Part shown: piece by piece, positions 45,801 to 60,800 of the stretch
Layout: each line of letters opens with the position of its first letter
How positions within the stretch are numbered: position 1 is the stretch's first letter
From: Phorcus lineatus
Lineage: Eukaryota; Mollusca; Gastropoda; Trochida; Trochidae
NCBI GenBank assembly: GCA_921293015.1
Contig: OV121090.1
Location: forward strand, 1,922,001-1,986,000
DNA: 64,000 nt
Direction of reading: 5' to 3'
The notes under the pieces: model-generated
Databases searched by the model: none
Seen by the model: the letters and a program-made list of their open reading frames with translations, nothing else
What the model was told of the DNA's origin: nothing
Translations under genes and position numbers: made by a program

Positions 45801-48800
45801 CGGAATTTTCAAGATTGGATACCAATTTGGAGAAATAAATGATGAAGAACATCAAAATTGATGATTAATTATTATGAAAAAATATACATAAAATAGGTTC
45901 CCTTTTGAAAAGTGGCATTGATGATTTTGGTTAAGACATCGCAAATTTGGATTTTAGAACTATTACTAGCATTGCTAACAAAGATCTTTAGAAATACTTG
46001 ATAATGGTAGAGCGCTGGATACTAAGGTCATTCTTCCCACAACAGATTCTGTTACAATTGGGCAATATTTCAAGGCTCTTTCAAAGTCTCTAACGGTGAA
46101 AATTTACAATAAGGATACCTTCCTCATGACCATCCTTACATATCGTTTTCGTCTCTGATCGACTTTTATCATGTTATATATATGTGAGCACTGCTCAAGT
46201 GAAGGAACTTCAGTCTTCGTAAACCAGACGCTCATTTAGAAACAACGTCGCAAACACATCTGATTTCGATTGAAGCCAAACAGGGTTGTTTATCTCAAGC
46301 GAACAAACCGCTCAACATCAAACCGAGGATAAGTAGGAACTATTGACTTGAATATATGTGGGGAGATAATAAAAGGGAGAGAATGAATAAAAAGAAGCAG
46401 TTATGTTTACCTCCCCGCGGTGAGGAAGGTTCCGTTTGCACTTCCCAATGCTGTCAGACCCACTCCAATTGGAATAATGGCGGAGGCTTTACCCAGCATC
46501 CTCTCCCCAAACGTCTGAAGCAACGGAACAAGAAGATGATTTTTGTTGAAGTTTAAAAGATACAGCAAATGCGATGTTTAAGTTCATCTGTTGCATCGTT
46601 GGATATGCATAATGACTTCAATGATAACAGTGTATAGGCCGATTATAATTATCTAAATGAAAAAATATAAAAATGAAAGATGAGCTTAATTCAATTTGTT
46701 AATCAATTAATGATCAATTAGAGGAATGTGTTTAGTAGTATTTGGTTAGTAGTTTGATAGTTATGATTGTCTTTTCCAAGTTGACGTCTTTCCTCAAGTT
46801 TCAGTTTCCGGAAATGCTTCAGATTCACGGAATAAGCCGAGTGGAACCGGAAGTCAGCCGTGGGACTTACCACACCAATGGCCTCGGAGCTTAGCATCTC
46901 GTGTTTCGTCATGACAGTGAAGTATGACGTCACCACGAGCAAGTAGATTACCATTACCAGCGGTATGACGAATTTCACAAGCCGTGGTAAATTTCTGAAG
47001 AAAAATATCACGCATTAACCTAACACCGTCTCCCTTGGACGTCTGGCAAGCTGGGGAGAGAACTTCGTTAGCGGTATGCAACAAGTCAGCAAGAGATTTA
47101 CCTACCTTGGCGGTTTCTTTACACCTCTTGTCACGTGGTTTACATTCGACCTGGAAAGGAAATTGAAACATATATACAAACCATAAAAATAACTTTTTAG
47201 GATTTCTTATATTATTTTAGTCTCAAAATATATAAGATGCATTATATAACGATTCATTGTGGTTGAAACCAAGAATGAATAATGCACCTTTTTTACGAAA
47301 GAGATTGGATTATATCTATTATTTACATGGACATGTTTATTTATTTTGACAAAATTTACGAATTAAGTCTTTGTATGACATTTACAAATGATATACACAA
47401 AAAAAAGAAGATTTTTTAAATGACAGGTTATTTAATGTTAATATTCAGAATGTTTCTTGGTAAATATTCATTCCTTTATCAGTGCGATTGAAAGGATATG
47501 ACTGTAAGCTTATCAAAGAAGTAAGTTTTAACTTTGCAAAAGTGTCATTCACTATATTGCAACAGTAACGAAGTTTGGATAATGGGCTCTTATTTCGTAA
47601 ATTAATGTAATCAACATCGCTCATTCAATTCCATTGTTGTTTACCAGTTGATAACAGGACACTATAATGAGTAATAATCTAGCAGAATTGAATTGCCCGG
47701 ATGACAAAGTTACGTTGACATATACCATTATCGCGTCATGAGCCATTTCGTAACCAGTTGTAACTAAGAGGCAAATCAGCAGATTACAGACGCTTTGGTT
47801 ACAAATATCAGGAGGACGAAGGATGAGATAAATGCAGTCTCATTGGAGCAGAAGTCAGATCAGAAATGCAGCGTTCTTTTGATTGGTTCGATCTCATTTA
47901 AATGATATTGGAATAAAGGGTGCCTGTTTACCATCCTCCGTAAGCCCAGAGACCGTTGAAGATGGCGAAGGTGATGGATGTCGGGTTGTCGGTGGTGCCT
48001 TCAAAGCCTTCCTGCAGGATAGTGTAGTGGCCTGTGAAGTAGGACTTTCAGTGTAAAGACTATCATATGGAATATCACTTTCTTTACTCGGACAAAATAA
48101 GTAAGGGTTATTTGAAAATTTTGAAGTAATAAATAAAAACGTATTTTCCTTGACCTTCTGTTGAAATATCGAGCATAAGCATTTCGACATCTTTAGTCGG
48201 GTATGTTGTTTATGTAAAATTCTAATTTGTGGGAAATCAAGGCAACGATAGCTTCAACTGATGATTGATGCCTCTGGGATGTCTATTCATTTACCTTTAA
48301 AGAGCCTGTAGACGCCCACAGTGATGATAATGGAGAGCGCCGTGACCTTGCCCACCGTGGACAGAATCTGGACCTGCTCGGCCAGCTTGGTACTGAACCC
48401 GTTCAGCAAAGCCAGTGAGACTGCAACGATAAATGGAGGATATGACATGAGTAACCATGGTATACAGTTTAATGAAACGAGTGCCTGAATATTGGCATGT
48501 TCGAACACAGGGGAATGAATCATGATGTTCCAAGAGCGAATATGGTATGTCATTGAACGTATTTCCTTGGTACTGAATCCGACTAACAGCCAGGATACTG
48601 GGACGATAAAGTAGTAGTGTATTTATAAAACGCTAGTTCCACGCCACATGGTCACGCTTAAAGCGCTTCATTAGCATAGATAAAACAAAATGCAGTCTAA
48701 ATATAATTATATACAGTCTAGAAACTCGGCCAGAATGTTATTTGTGTCTGAGGGAGAGATAGATTTCGAGGCATGCCTTGATGGAACTGATCATCAGGTT

Positions 48801-51800
48801 GGGACAGTTTCAACTCCATGGGCAGATGGTTCCACAGAGAGGCAGGTGCAATGAATGAGTTTCCTCTAAAGGTTTTAAAATGTAACTAGGAATAGTTCGA
48901 ACAACTGTTTTGAAGTCTTTGAAGGGTTTTTAGAAATAATATACAAACAGAAGACAAGTTTATCTTACAACCTCTTTCTTGAGAAAAACACGACGTGTCG
49001 AAGTTAATGCTTTCCTTTTCATCAAGTGGGATGATTTTCTGGATACCAACTTTTTAGGGGTAAAAATCAGGACGTTTCGAAGTTAATGCTTTCTCTTTCA
49101 TCAGGTGGGGTGTTTTTCTTGATAAAACTTATTTTTGTAAAAATAACGACGTTTCGGAGCTTATGGTTTCTTCTTCATCATGTGGACCTAATGAAGGTGT
49201 AAGCATATATTGCTGTATAAGACGGTCCTGCTTATTAAAAGACTGATTAATAAGACAGAGTATCTTTAAATCGATATTTTGTCAACCAAAGTAAAGAGTT
49301 TAAGATCGTGAAGATCTGGAAGCGAGCTAGTATCGAGAAGCGGGATCATGTTGTTCCTTTGTTGTGCACCTTTTGAAGTTGAAGTTTTGATGAACTAATG
49401 GTAAAGAGTAAGCTGTTGCAGTAGTCAATACAGATTATCACAAGAGTAACCAAGTCATACCGTCATACACGAGTGCCGGAGTATTGGTATTCTCGAACAA
49501 GAGGGAATATGGGATGAATCAGGATGTTTCCAGGGATAATTTTGTTCTTTTAGAGTCCGTTATAAAAAGTCCTCGATTACGTCAATTAGTATTTGATTGA
49601 CGTGTTGGATATTTAATTTTATTATCTACTAGGACACTCGTATGGGTGCTTTTATTTTGAATAACGCGCCTTAGACAAAATATCAAATTGTCATGATGTG
49701 ACGCCATAAACAGTATTATGACATTGCAATATTTTGTTTTGCTACTTTGAAATTTCGAATGTTTCTTCAGTGTTGATTTCAATTATCTTTGTTGTTAATA
49801 TAAAAAATCGTCGTAATAATTATGATTTCAAAGAGAAGTTCATACGTTGAATACTATTCTGCATCGTCACCGAAATCATTTATTGTCTGCCAATGCAAGG
49901 TTAGAGACTTACGTGAATCAACCTTCACCTCTCTACTCGTTCCTGTCAAATGTACAAACAAACACGGCTTGCGTAGACAGATCCACGTCTCAACTACGAA
50001 TGGGGTATTGATTGCGTGACCTGGTTTGGTCCTCTCCTTCAAACTGTCAGAAGCAATGTCAGACGTCCTCGGTTTTTAAAAAGGGTTGTGTGCATCAACG
50101 AGATAACTGCTTTAAAGAGGTACATGATGAGGAACATCTGCTCCACTAAGGCGGATCGTTATGCTGTTATGCAATCATTCTCGATGAACGGAAAGTGTTT
50201 GTAGTGCAAGAACTATCATTATGTACCTTACGACAACCGAAGATCACGATCCACTCATAGGACAGCATATTTATCAAAATTATGCAAACAAATTTTCTGA
50301 TCTTACAATTTTTAATTTAAACATTGAATGGTTATATTGTTTGAAAAAGTCATTCAGCATAATTGAATGTTAAATTTTGAGGCTTAATTCTATGATTTTA
50401 CATCTATATATGCCTCCAAATGTTAATTTCACGAGTGCGTTAGCAAGATTGGTAAATTATTCAACAATAAAATTATAATAATGATTATGGAAAGCATAAA
50501 TACTTCATATGTTTACCACCATGTACATGACGTATTAACGTTTAAAGAGCCACTCCCTGATTTTCATAACATATTATTACCTTTGATACGATCCCAAATG
50601 TCATATGTGGTGATATAAAATTAAAACATCTTAACTTTTCATGTCCAAAATTCATATATATGACAAATACTGGTTTTCCATGAAAATCTAAAAACAGCCT
50701 TATAAATGCACAGAGGTGTAGATATCATGTCCAATATACATGGATACTAGTTATGTAACTTAAAGAGCCACTCCGTGAGTTGTTGGAGTCATATATGCCA
50801 AACTAAATCAATGGTGTTATTTGATCGCGAAATATAGACTGTTATCAAAAAGACACATTTTAAAGCTTATTACTTTTTTTTACAGTGACAATAAGAAGGT
50901 AGAACGTCGCAATTATGATCGAAAACAGGTCAGTGGCGCGCGTCAAATAGTCAAACGAAATTACATTTAGGTTCGTATAAAAGGTAAATAATTATGAAAA
51001 TCACGGAGCGGCTCTTTAACAAACACTATCAACTCCTAACTGCCCTCCTGGTTGTTTGAGATAAGTCTCCGAAATTACGTTTGACTATTTGACGCGCGAC
51101 ACTATCCGGTTTTCGATCATAATTGCGACGTTTCTACCTTCATAACAAAGAGAAGCAATTAAGTCGTGCGCGCTCGGAGTGGTGAGTGTGTCTTTCTGCG
51201 CATGACAATGCAATAGTATCCAATTTGATAATACATCATTTGAAAATGTGTAGATGTTCTAACACATCTACTTCAACCTTTCTAAATTGCACATAAGATA
51301 AGAATACGGGGGCTTTCATTATATCACGTAAAGTTTAAAAATGTCTCTTTAACGCAATTGCATCACCACAGGACAAAACCCCAATCAATATCTTCATGAA
51401 TGATCAGATTACAAGTGTGAAAGTATTACTTAACGGAGGTCAAGATAAACATAATCTTTAGCTTATCAGTTGTTTATACGACACCACTTTCACCTACACA
51501 GCCTGAGAGAGTGAGATATTCGGGTTATAAAGAAAAGGATGCATTATTTTCCAATTCCACTCGAGTGGTCCACCAGTGAAGAAATAAACTGAGATCAAGA
51601 TACGTATGTTGCTAGACTGGTTGTGATAACAATTTAGCTACAAAGGTAGCTAAACAATGCAAAAAAAGAGAAGAATACATGATGTAAATGAATTTGGTTG
51701 AGAGGGGACATGTAAATAACAATATCAGCTTTCTAGGCAAACTGATATATATGTGAGGGTCCTGTTTTCACTCTGACGAAAAACATAAGTATGGATTGAC

Positions 51801-54800
51801 TTAACCTCTTGAAAAAAAGCAAAAAACATAAAAGGTGTCAAGTGTTATTTTTCAATATAATTGATGATAGCCTTTTGGTTTATTGCTTTACCGTACAAGG
51901 AATACTCCTATATTGTATTGTTGTGATTAGTCTTTGAAGGGCATCTAAAAGGGCATACAAGTTGCAATACAAAAATTTATTTCTTGAGAAAATGTGTAAT
52001 CCTGCAGTTCTTTAAGTCATAGTAGTTCAGATAAAACTAAGACTACATGAAAAGATAAGCAGAGAATAAACTTTAAATACTTTACCTAAGGCAAGAATGG
52101 CGAGACATTTACGGAGAGTATCCGGGGGTCCACATCCGTCGTAGATTGCGTCGGCCGTGTAATCTGCGAACGCTGCGCAGAAGACTGCGGTTCCGACTGG
52201 TTCCGCGGCTGCGATGCGCATCAGGCAGTAGACAAACGTCATGACGGGGCCGAACGCTTCCGATATGTAGGCGTACTCCACGCCTTCCTTCCTCACTGAC
52301 TCGCGCAGCTCGGCAAAACACAGCGCCGCTGAATAGAGAGGACGACTCATTAGTTCCATTATCAATGTTAATATGACAACGAGGAAATACATTTGTACAG
52401 AAAGAATCTGACTGCCGTAAGTAGAGAGTTTCTTAAGTGACCCCCACGGTGTAACTTTTTGACTGAAAGGTTTCAATGAACTAAATTGAAAATGAAATTC
52501 AGTTACTATTAAAGATGATTTGGGTCACAATGAAACATCTGAGAGTGTTTAGAAAATGTGACATAAAATTCAACATTGTCATACTTCGAAAATACAGTAA
52601 AATTTCATGTGATGCTACTTTAAAGAAAATTATTGTCGTTTTTAAGGGTGTTGGAAAGATCTGTCTTTGTTTAAGTCAGATGAATAACCAGGCAGGTACC
52701 CATTGTACTGAAGACGCCACACGCCGCCCAGATGACGAGGGACATGGCGATGGACCCAGAGCCAACCAGAACACCTTTAGGGGATGTGAAAATTCCTGGG
52801 CCTGTGGGGAAACGTTGTCAGAGGTTTGTTACAAATTTATATGCAATAGCACAAAATCCTTTTTATTTTGTCAATTGCGGACTTGCGGGATTCGAACCCA
52901 CCTCTCTGGAGAGAGTCACAAAAGAGGCACCTTTAACAAAAGAACAGCCTATCCACTGAGCTATCAAGACCTAAAAATTGGGTAAACAAAAGTTACACGT
53001 TGTAAACCTTCTTTGTCAATTGATGTCAAAGGACATTTCTTTGCTTGAAAACCGCTAATTAATTTAAATTCTTAGCAAGCATTGGATTATATTTGATTCA
53101 CCTTTTAAATTTAAGTCGCTAATAATTGAAAAATAACTAAAACAAAAATTAACTATCGCATCCCTTCCAACTTACATGTTGAATTTTATATACTCATGAT
53201 GTAACAGATAGGTCAAAGGTTATTCAGTCGAGGACTTACATGTATACCTATCATCACATAACGTAAAGTCAAACTTAATTATTCGGGCAAACCGAATGTT
53301 TAAGGTTTAATGACATTGGAGGAAATGTATCATCGACTTTAACTATCAACTGAACTCACACATTAAGCTGAATCAGTATGAATTAATAAAATGTTTGAAT
53401 ATGCGTGAAATTTTTATTCTTTTTTATGAAAAGAAAATTATGTGAGATTATTGAATTCATTCATTTGAACTAAGAATAAGCGTCGCTATGATTTATCGTC
53501 ACTTGTGCAATTTGAATGACCTTCAAATGGCCTTAGAGTGTGATAACGCTTGGCTATTAAAACAAATAAAAACCTGAAATTAAAAATGTTTCTCGCTATA
53601 ATCTTGTTAGATGCTTCGATCGCCAAGCGATAACAACCTGAACATTGCAAGTACTTGGTTTAAAAGCAACTGTTGCATGTTTTTTATACTTTCTATTGGT
53701 TCACAGTCTGATTAAAATCGACCGTGTTCCGAGGAATAAAAATTTCTAAATATTGAGTCTATCGAGATTCGAACTCTATCTGTCTAGGCTATCCTCTCCA
53801 CGAGGTCTGACCGCATCTACTGTATCGCACGTTCGTGCGTAAACAAAGCTAACCAATCACAATGCGTGCGGCAAAAACATTCGGTATCAGTAGCTAGGGG
53901 CAAGTAACTCCCATTTACCATTCGTTAACCTTGATCGCCGCTATCTTTATTTTAAACGCGATAATGTGATTGGTTCTCGGTATTGAGTAGGTTTTGTCTG
54001 CGCTAAATTGGTGTCGGCACGTGCGAGCAGTAAGGCTGCCTTCAGACCGCTGTGGAGAGGATAGCCTAGACAGAAAGAGTTCGAATCTCGATAGAGTCAA
54101 TATTTTGAAAAATTTATTCCTCGGAACACGGTCGATTTTAATCAGACTGATTGGTTCATATTTTTCCTATAAACTTTTAGTTCATGAAAGAATATTAGGC
54201 CCCATCCTCAGAGATTATGAATGTTTGCATTGTACTAAGACCAGGTTCATATTGGATTTAACTGAACATTCTTAAACAATGTTATTGTGTTCATGTTAAA
54301 GTCGTAATTTTAGTCTGACATAAGAAATGTTAAACAAAAGTTTAACGATTGATTCTTGTAGATTATCGCTAGTAACATTTTTCACAAAATTTCAAACGCT
54401 TTTAAATGTTAATTTTTTTATCTATAGTAAATTAAGCCTAACACATCTTATGAGTTCCGCAAATGTGACATTTCATAAAAACTTTTCAGCCCCAATGGGC
54501 CAATCATTCTCTCCCAACAGAGGTAGCTCCGTCATAAATTCCTGTACAACCTCTGTCTTAATTCGAAGGTTTCTTGTGCATGGAAATTTGAACGATGATT
54601 GGATGCAATGAAAGTTAGTTGTGCAATCAGCGACGCCGTTTCAAAAGTTATCATTCAAATCGCCTCCGTTACTTCCGGAAGCTTTACAAAAGCTAAACAT
54701 TATTTGAATTTGCACCTTGCACTTTGAGTCGTCTTTACTGAACACATACACCTCATTTTGCAACTGGCTCATTGCACATGCCTATATGTCAACAAATATA

Positions 54801-57800
54801 TTATTCATGCACTTCGCAGTATTCGGTGTTATCATTGGCTGAAATATTGCCAGGTAGTTTAAGTTGCAACATATCGCCGGTAGGGAAACTACCTGATGCC
54901 CGAGAAACCTTCGAATTAAGACAGAGGTTGTACCCCTGTTGGGAATGTGGGCTAATATGCATCGTCAAAAATCGTCAATAGAGTTTATCGAACAACTATG
55001 TTATTATATTCTGACTTAAACACACAAGGGTTAATTCCCTTTTATTTTCTCAAACCACCTAGACATTTGTCAATAGTTATGCAACGTCGACACGTAAACC
55101 TCGCTATAGTTTCAAATTCAGTTTCATTATTTGTTAATCAAAGAAAAACAAACGCCCTTCCTCTTTTGCATGATTAAAAAGCATGTTGATAAACACCCCT
55201 CGACATAATCAAAATATAACGGGTATCTAAACCAGACAATACAGATTTAGAATACTTAAAAGAAAAGCATTATAAATTCAGTCTATCAGATCAGTCAATG
55301 TCCATGATAAATTCTGACAGACCCTGTGTACAAGTGTTTTGTCAGCCGTATTTCTCACCTGTCTATTAACTCGTGGAGGGCAAACCTTGTGTATACACAC
55401 ACCTTCTGAATGAACAATCCCCAGCGGACCGGTTACGTATACTCACGTGGCTTACTATCACTTAAAGTACGCGGGGTGTTCAGTAGCGGAGTCCTACTTA
55501 AGATCAACCTCATTAAAATCGGTCAAACCTATCACTCGTGCCTGGCCCCGTATTTGATCTGCGCACTGCTAGTCGTGTCAGAATAACTTGACTGTGACAT
55601 TAAACCTTTCACAAATTAAAAGAGAGAACTGTTGATATAAATATAATCGTACCGATGGCTACTAAGCCTTGTCGCTGATTGCTTGAATACAAATATTAGT
55701 TAATAGGACCCATATGGAGCAGTTCTCAGGGCCATACAGGTCAATGGAGGTCAATGATTTACAATGTTTTGAGATAATGAATTCCTTGACTCCAAGTGCT
55801 TTGAAATCATCAGATCGAAAATTCACGATGTTTTTATCTAATAATTTGAAGACTAACAAAGCTTTGACAACCATTTCTTGACTCGGAGTGCTTTGACATT
55901 AGCTATTCTCTAGCTAATAATGCTTTGACATATCCATTAAATTCTTTTAGAGTGCGTTGCCATTATAAATTATTGATTCATAATGGTCAGACCTAAATAA
56001 TTCCATGACTAACAATGCTTTATTAAGTCAAGTCCAAGACAAACAATGTGTTTACTTTAACAATTCCATGACATGACAATATTAATTTCATGACTCAAAT
56101 ACTTTGACACAATCATTTTAAAAACCTATAATTATTTGACAACCATGTTAACACCATCGCGTACACGATTTTATGCGTTGATACTATGTATTACAGGGCC
56201 ATCAATGCTTTGACTAAACAAAATCATTGACTGACAATGCTTTTGCACAACGAAGCCCATGGCCCGCAGAGATTGACAAAACGAATTTCTTGACTTACAA
56301 TACTTTTACTGATAAAACTTTTCTGACAACGATTCGACATAAGCCAGTCCTTGACTCACAATGTTTTGAAATTATCAAATCCATGATCCAAAATAATATG
56401 ACATAAACAATTCTAGGACTCATGACATGAACAATCCCATGACTCATGATGATATGACATTAACAACCCCATGACTCATGATGATATGACATTAACAATT
56501 CCAGGACTCATGATGATTGACATTAACAATCCCATGACTCATGATGATATGACATTAACAATTCCAGGACTCACGATGATTGACATAAACAATTCCATGA
56601 CATGACAATATTAACTTCATGACTCAAATACTTTGACACAATCATTTTAAAAACCTATAATTATTTGACAACCATGTTAACACCATCGCGTACACGATTT
56701 TATGCGTTGATACTATGTATTACAGGGCCATCAATGCTTTGACTAAACAAAATCATTGACTGACAATGCTTTTGCATAACGAAGCCCATGGCCCGCAGAG
56801 TTTGACAAAACGAAGTTCTTGACTTACAATACTTTTACTGATAAAACATTTCTGACAATGATTCGACATAAGCCAGTCCTTGACTCACAATTTTTTGAAA
56901 TTATCAAATCCATGATCCAAAATAATATGACATAAACAATTCTAGGACTCATGACATGAACAATCCCATGACTCATGATGATATGACATTAACAACCCCA
57001 TGACTCATGATGATATGACATTAACAATTCCAGGACTCATGATGATTGACATTAACAATCCCATGACTCATGATGATATGACATTAACAATTCCAGGACT
57101 CACGATGATTGACATAAACAATTCCATGACATGACAATATTAACTTCATGACTCAAATACTTTGACACAATCATTTTAAAAACCTATAATTATTTGACAA
57201 CCATGTTAACACCATCGCGTACACGATTTTATGCGTTGATACTATGTATTACAGGGCCATCAATGCTTTGACTAAACAAAATCATTGACTGACAATGCTT
57301 TTGCATAACGAAGCCCATGGCCCGCAGAGTTTGACAAAACGAAGTTCTTGACTTACAATACTTTTACTGATAAAACATTTCTGACAATGATTCGACATAA
57401 GCCAGTCCTTGACTCACAATGTTTTGAAATTATCAAATCCATGATCCAAAATAATATGACATAAACAATTCTAGGACTCATGACATGAACAATCCCATGA
57501 CTCATGATGATATGACATTAACAATCCCATGACTCATGATGATATGACATTAACAATTCCAGGACTCACGATGATATGACATTAACAATTCCAGGACTCA
57601 CGATGATATGATATTAACAATTCCAGGACTCACGATGATTGACATTAACAATCCCATGACTCATGATGATATGACATTAACAATTCCAGGACTCACGATG
57701 ATTGACATAAACAATTCCAGGACTCATGACATTAACAATTCCATGACTCATGAAATTTACAATTCCATGACTCATGGTGTTTTGACATTATCAAATCAAT

Positions 57801-60800
57801 GAGCAAAAATAATATGACGTAAACAAGCCCACGACTCATAATGATATGACATCTTAATTCATGAAGACAATGCTTTGAATTTATCAAAACCAAGATTCAC
57901 ATTGCTTTATCACACTGCTTCTATTTCCATGGCCAACAATGCATTGACAAATTAAATTATATGACCCACTGCACACTACGTTGACATAAAAATCCTTGAC
58001 TCTCTCAATGCTCCCAGACTAAAATGCCAAAACATTATCAATTCCATGACTTAGATATTTTCGACTTCATCAAATTCATGATTAATAATGACCCGACCCT
58101 AATGTATGAACAGCCATTCCGTCTGGGTTGCAGTAAACTTAATTCCCAAAATCACAATGTAACATGGGTAGGAACATTTCTATTCGAATATTTGGTGGAA
58201 ACAAAGTTTAGAGAGAGGTCCATCGTTGCAACTGAAGGATATTGTTTGAAACTAAACCTTTTTCTCCAACAATTAAAAAGAAAACATCGAAGCTTTAAGG
58301 CAGAGTAAAATTATCTATCTATATTCCAAAGGTTTGATAGAACTCTGTCGGAAACGTGTGCATGTTCCTATGACGATATTCTTTAGAGTCATTTTCATTT
58401 TTACTATTTCTGATAAGTGTTTCATAATGTTTCAAGCTTAATGTATTCTGCTAAGCGACGAAAAAACTTAATCTATATCTAACCTGTTTATAATTGGATT
58501 ACTGGTTGAGATTTATTAATAGAAAATCAGGTAGTTAAAACAGATTTCACGAAGTATATTATGAACTTTAAGATATATGTTGTTGTGTCATGTTCTGATG
58601 CATTCGTCTTGTATCAAATTGGAAAAAATGAAGTCATATTTCAATGATTTTTTTTAAACAACAAATAGGTCTGACCTATTTTATTTGTGTCCACATGTCC
58701 CGTGTAGCCCAGTGAAGATACATTTAGGTCAGTGAGGAAAGTTTCTCATTATCAACTCTATCGTATATCCATTATTTGGATAAATCCTTTCTTTCAAATA
58801 CTGAGTTAGTCAACATCAAACGATGGTTTCTTAAATCTAAATGCTAAACAATCATATTATATAAATGATATATTAGAATAATAGGATATTTTTTGTTAAA
58901 AGGATAATCATATGTATACTTAGAACGACTGTCATTATCACATCCCTTCAAGAGATATGAAAGAATTATATCATTACCAAAGAGAATACATCAGAATAAA
59001 TTAAGGAGATAAGGGGGGAAGTGTTATTTAAAACAACATCATATTTCATTCTGTTGATCTTTCAAATATTATCCTATTTCGTATGATGTCATTTGGGTAA
59101 ATATGCATTGCTTGTTCGCATCTTGTCTTTACTACTTCGCTCCACGACTCGATGACGGAATGGGCGTACAACTCTTGCATAATTTTGGTTAATAGGTTTA
59201 TCGACATATCATTTGCGTACGACCTACTGATAACTTTTACGCCAAATTCTATAAAAGTAATGATTTTCGTGGGTAAACCATTACCAGATCGTACATTATT
59301 ATATCACTTATTATATCCCTTTAAAATATTCAGCCATTATACTTGTGATCTTACCAATCAAGGTCATAGCTATAAGAGACCCTCCATAGAAGAGCCCTAT
59401 CTCCACCTGGGTTGCGGCTGTGAGGTCCACGCTGGCTCGTGAGATGGAGGGTCTAGTCGTAAATCCAACGTGTTTCTCATTTCCAGTGTCACCATTTCCG
59501 GTTCCGGTTTCATTACTTCCGGTTCCGCCAGATTCAGAGGTAGTCCACACGTCGGTAAGACGGTTCGGTTCACGCCACGAAACGCGGCGTTTAACTGAAG
59601 CTGAAAATTTCCATACGATTAGAAATTCTAACATTGCTTGTCTTGACGTGCTACGTTATACATGACTAAACTATTATTTTTGCAAACATTTTGGAAGGAT
59701 GGGGAAGGGGGGTATTAAAAATTTCCGCTGATTTATATGCTTTGATAACTGAGCGAATATTCTGTCCATGATGGATGGAGGGAAGATAAATCTATTCAGT
59801 GTTAAGAACTAGCAAGAGAGAGAGAGAACGACTAGAGTTGTATAAACGAAAGGCAAAAAAGACAAATAGGGGTTATATGTTACGTGGGTGTCGAAATGGT
59901 TTAGTTTAAACATATTTTATTCATGAAGAAAAGGATGAGGAACAAGTTCTCCAACTTAGAATACCTTCTCCTTAGAATGTACATGGATGATTTACAATGT
60001 TTACAGAGATGACAGAGCATGAACATGAAGACAGATAAGAAATTATAGAACAACAAAGAATACAATTGATATGTTACAAGAATCTTTTTTTTCGAAATGG
60101 TCGTACAGGAAATACTAATGATTCGATTTTCAAGGTAAGCTTAATCTTTTGGGTTGAATCATTCATACTGTAGTAATAAGATTTTCAAGCGTCAAGCAAG
60201 TCCCTTTCAATCTTGCTGCATTTAGTTGAGTTGACAATGTCCTTTAAAATATATTTCAATCTTCTTGTCATTATCATGAACACCTTTTTGTTCACCAGCT
60301 TGTTCTTAAACCAGGCACTCTGTGGGTTGGTGGATTCACATATGCTTTTCGTACTGGTTTCAATTTGTAATGTAGTTGCCTTTTTGATCGAAAACCGAAC
60401 AATGACGCGTGTCAATTAGTGAAACGTAATTTTGGAAACTTTCTATAGAGGAGGCAGTTAGGAGTTGATAGTATTTGACAGGTAAAATGTATATAGTATT
60501 CATGTTAGTTTGACGTCTTATCTCTGGTATCTACACTTATATAAAGCTGTTTTCATGTTCAATGAAAAACTAGTAGTTAAAGTATCATATATTTATTTTA
60601 GGGATAACAGTTAGAGAATATTTGATTTTGTGTTATTATATGGTTGTTAGGCTCGTACAATACGTCAAGCTGAACAATAAGTTATGAATATATATCGAAA
60701 TTCATCCAACGTTAAATACAATGTTTCAGTATGTCACGTGTTGATTGCAGATGTAGAGAACCTTATTCTTCGTAAGTGGAATAGTTTTGAATTTAAAGAA

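Noticed and set aside
52879-52971. Functional tRNA gene
   Set aside because: Good A and B boxes, but acceptor pairing is out of register and the anticodon arm is unclear; kept only as tRNA-like.
58024-58308. 94-codon ORF as a gene
   Set aside because: Starts in satellite-derived sequence, lacks recognisable domains, lies inside an SLC7 intron.
59632-59634. Alternative SLC7 start Met in front of exon 2
   Set aside because: It requires reading through a good TTTTCAG acceptor; the ATG exon at 63274-63289 matches phase exactly.
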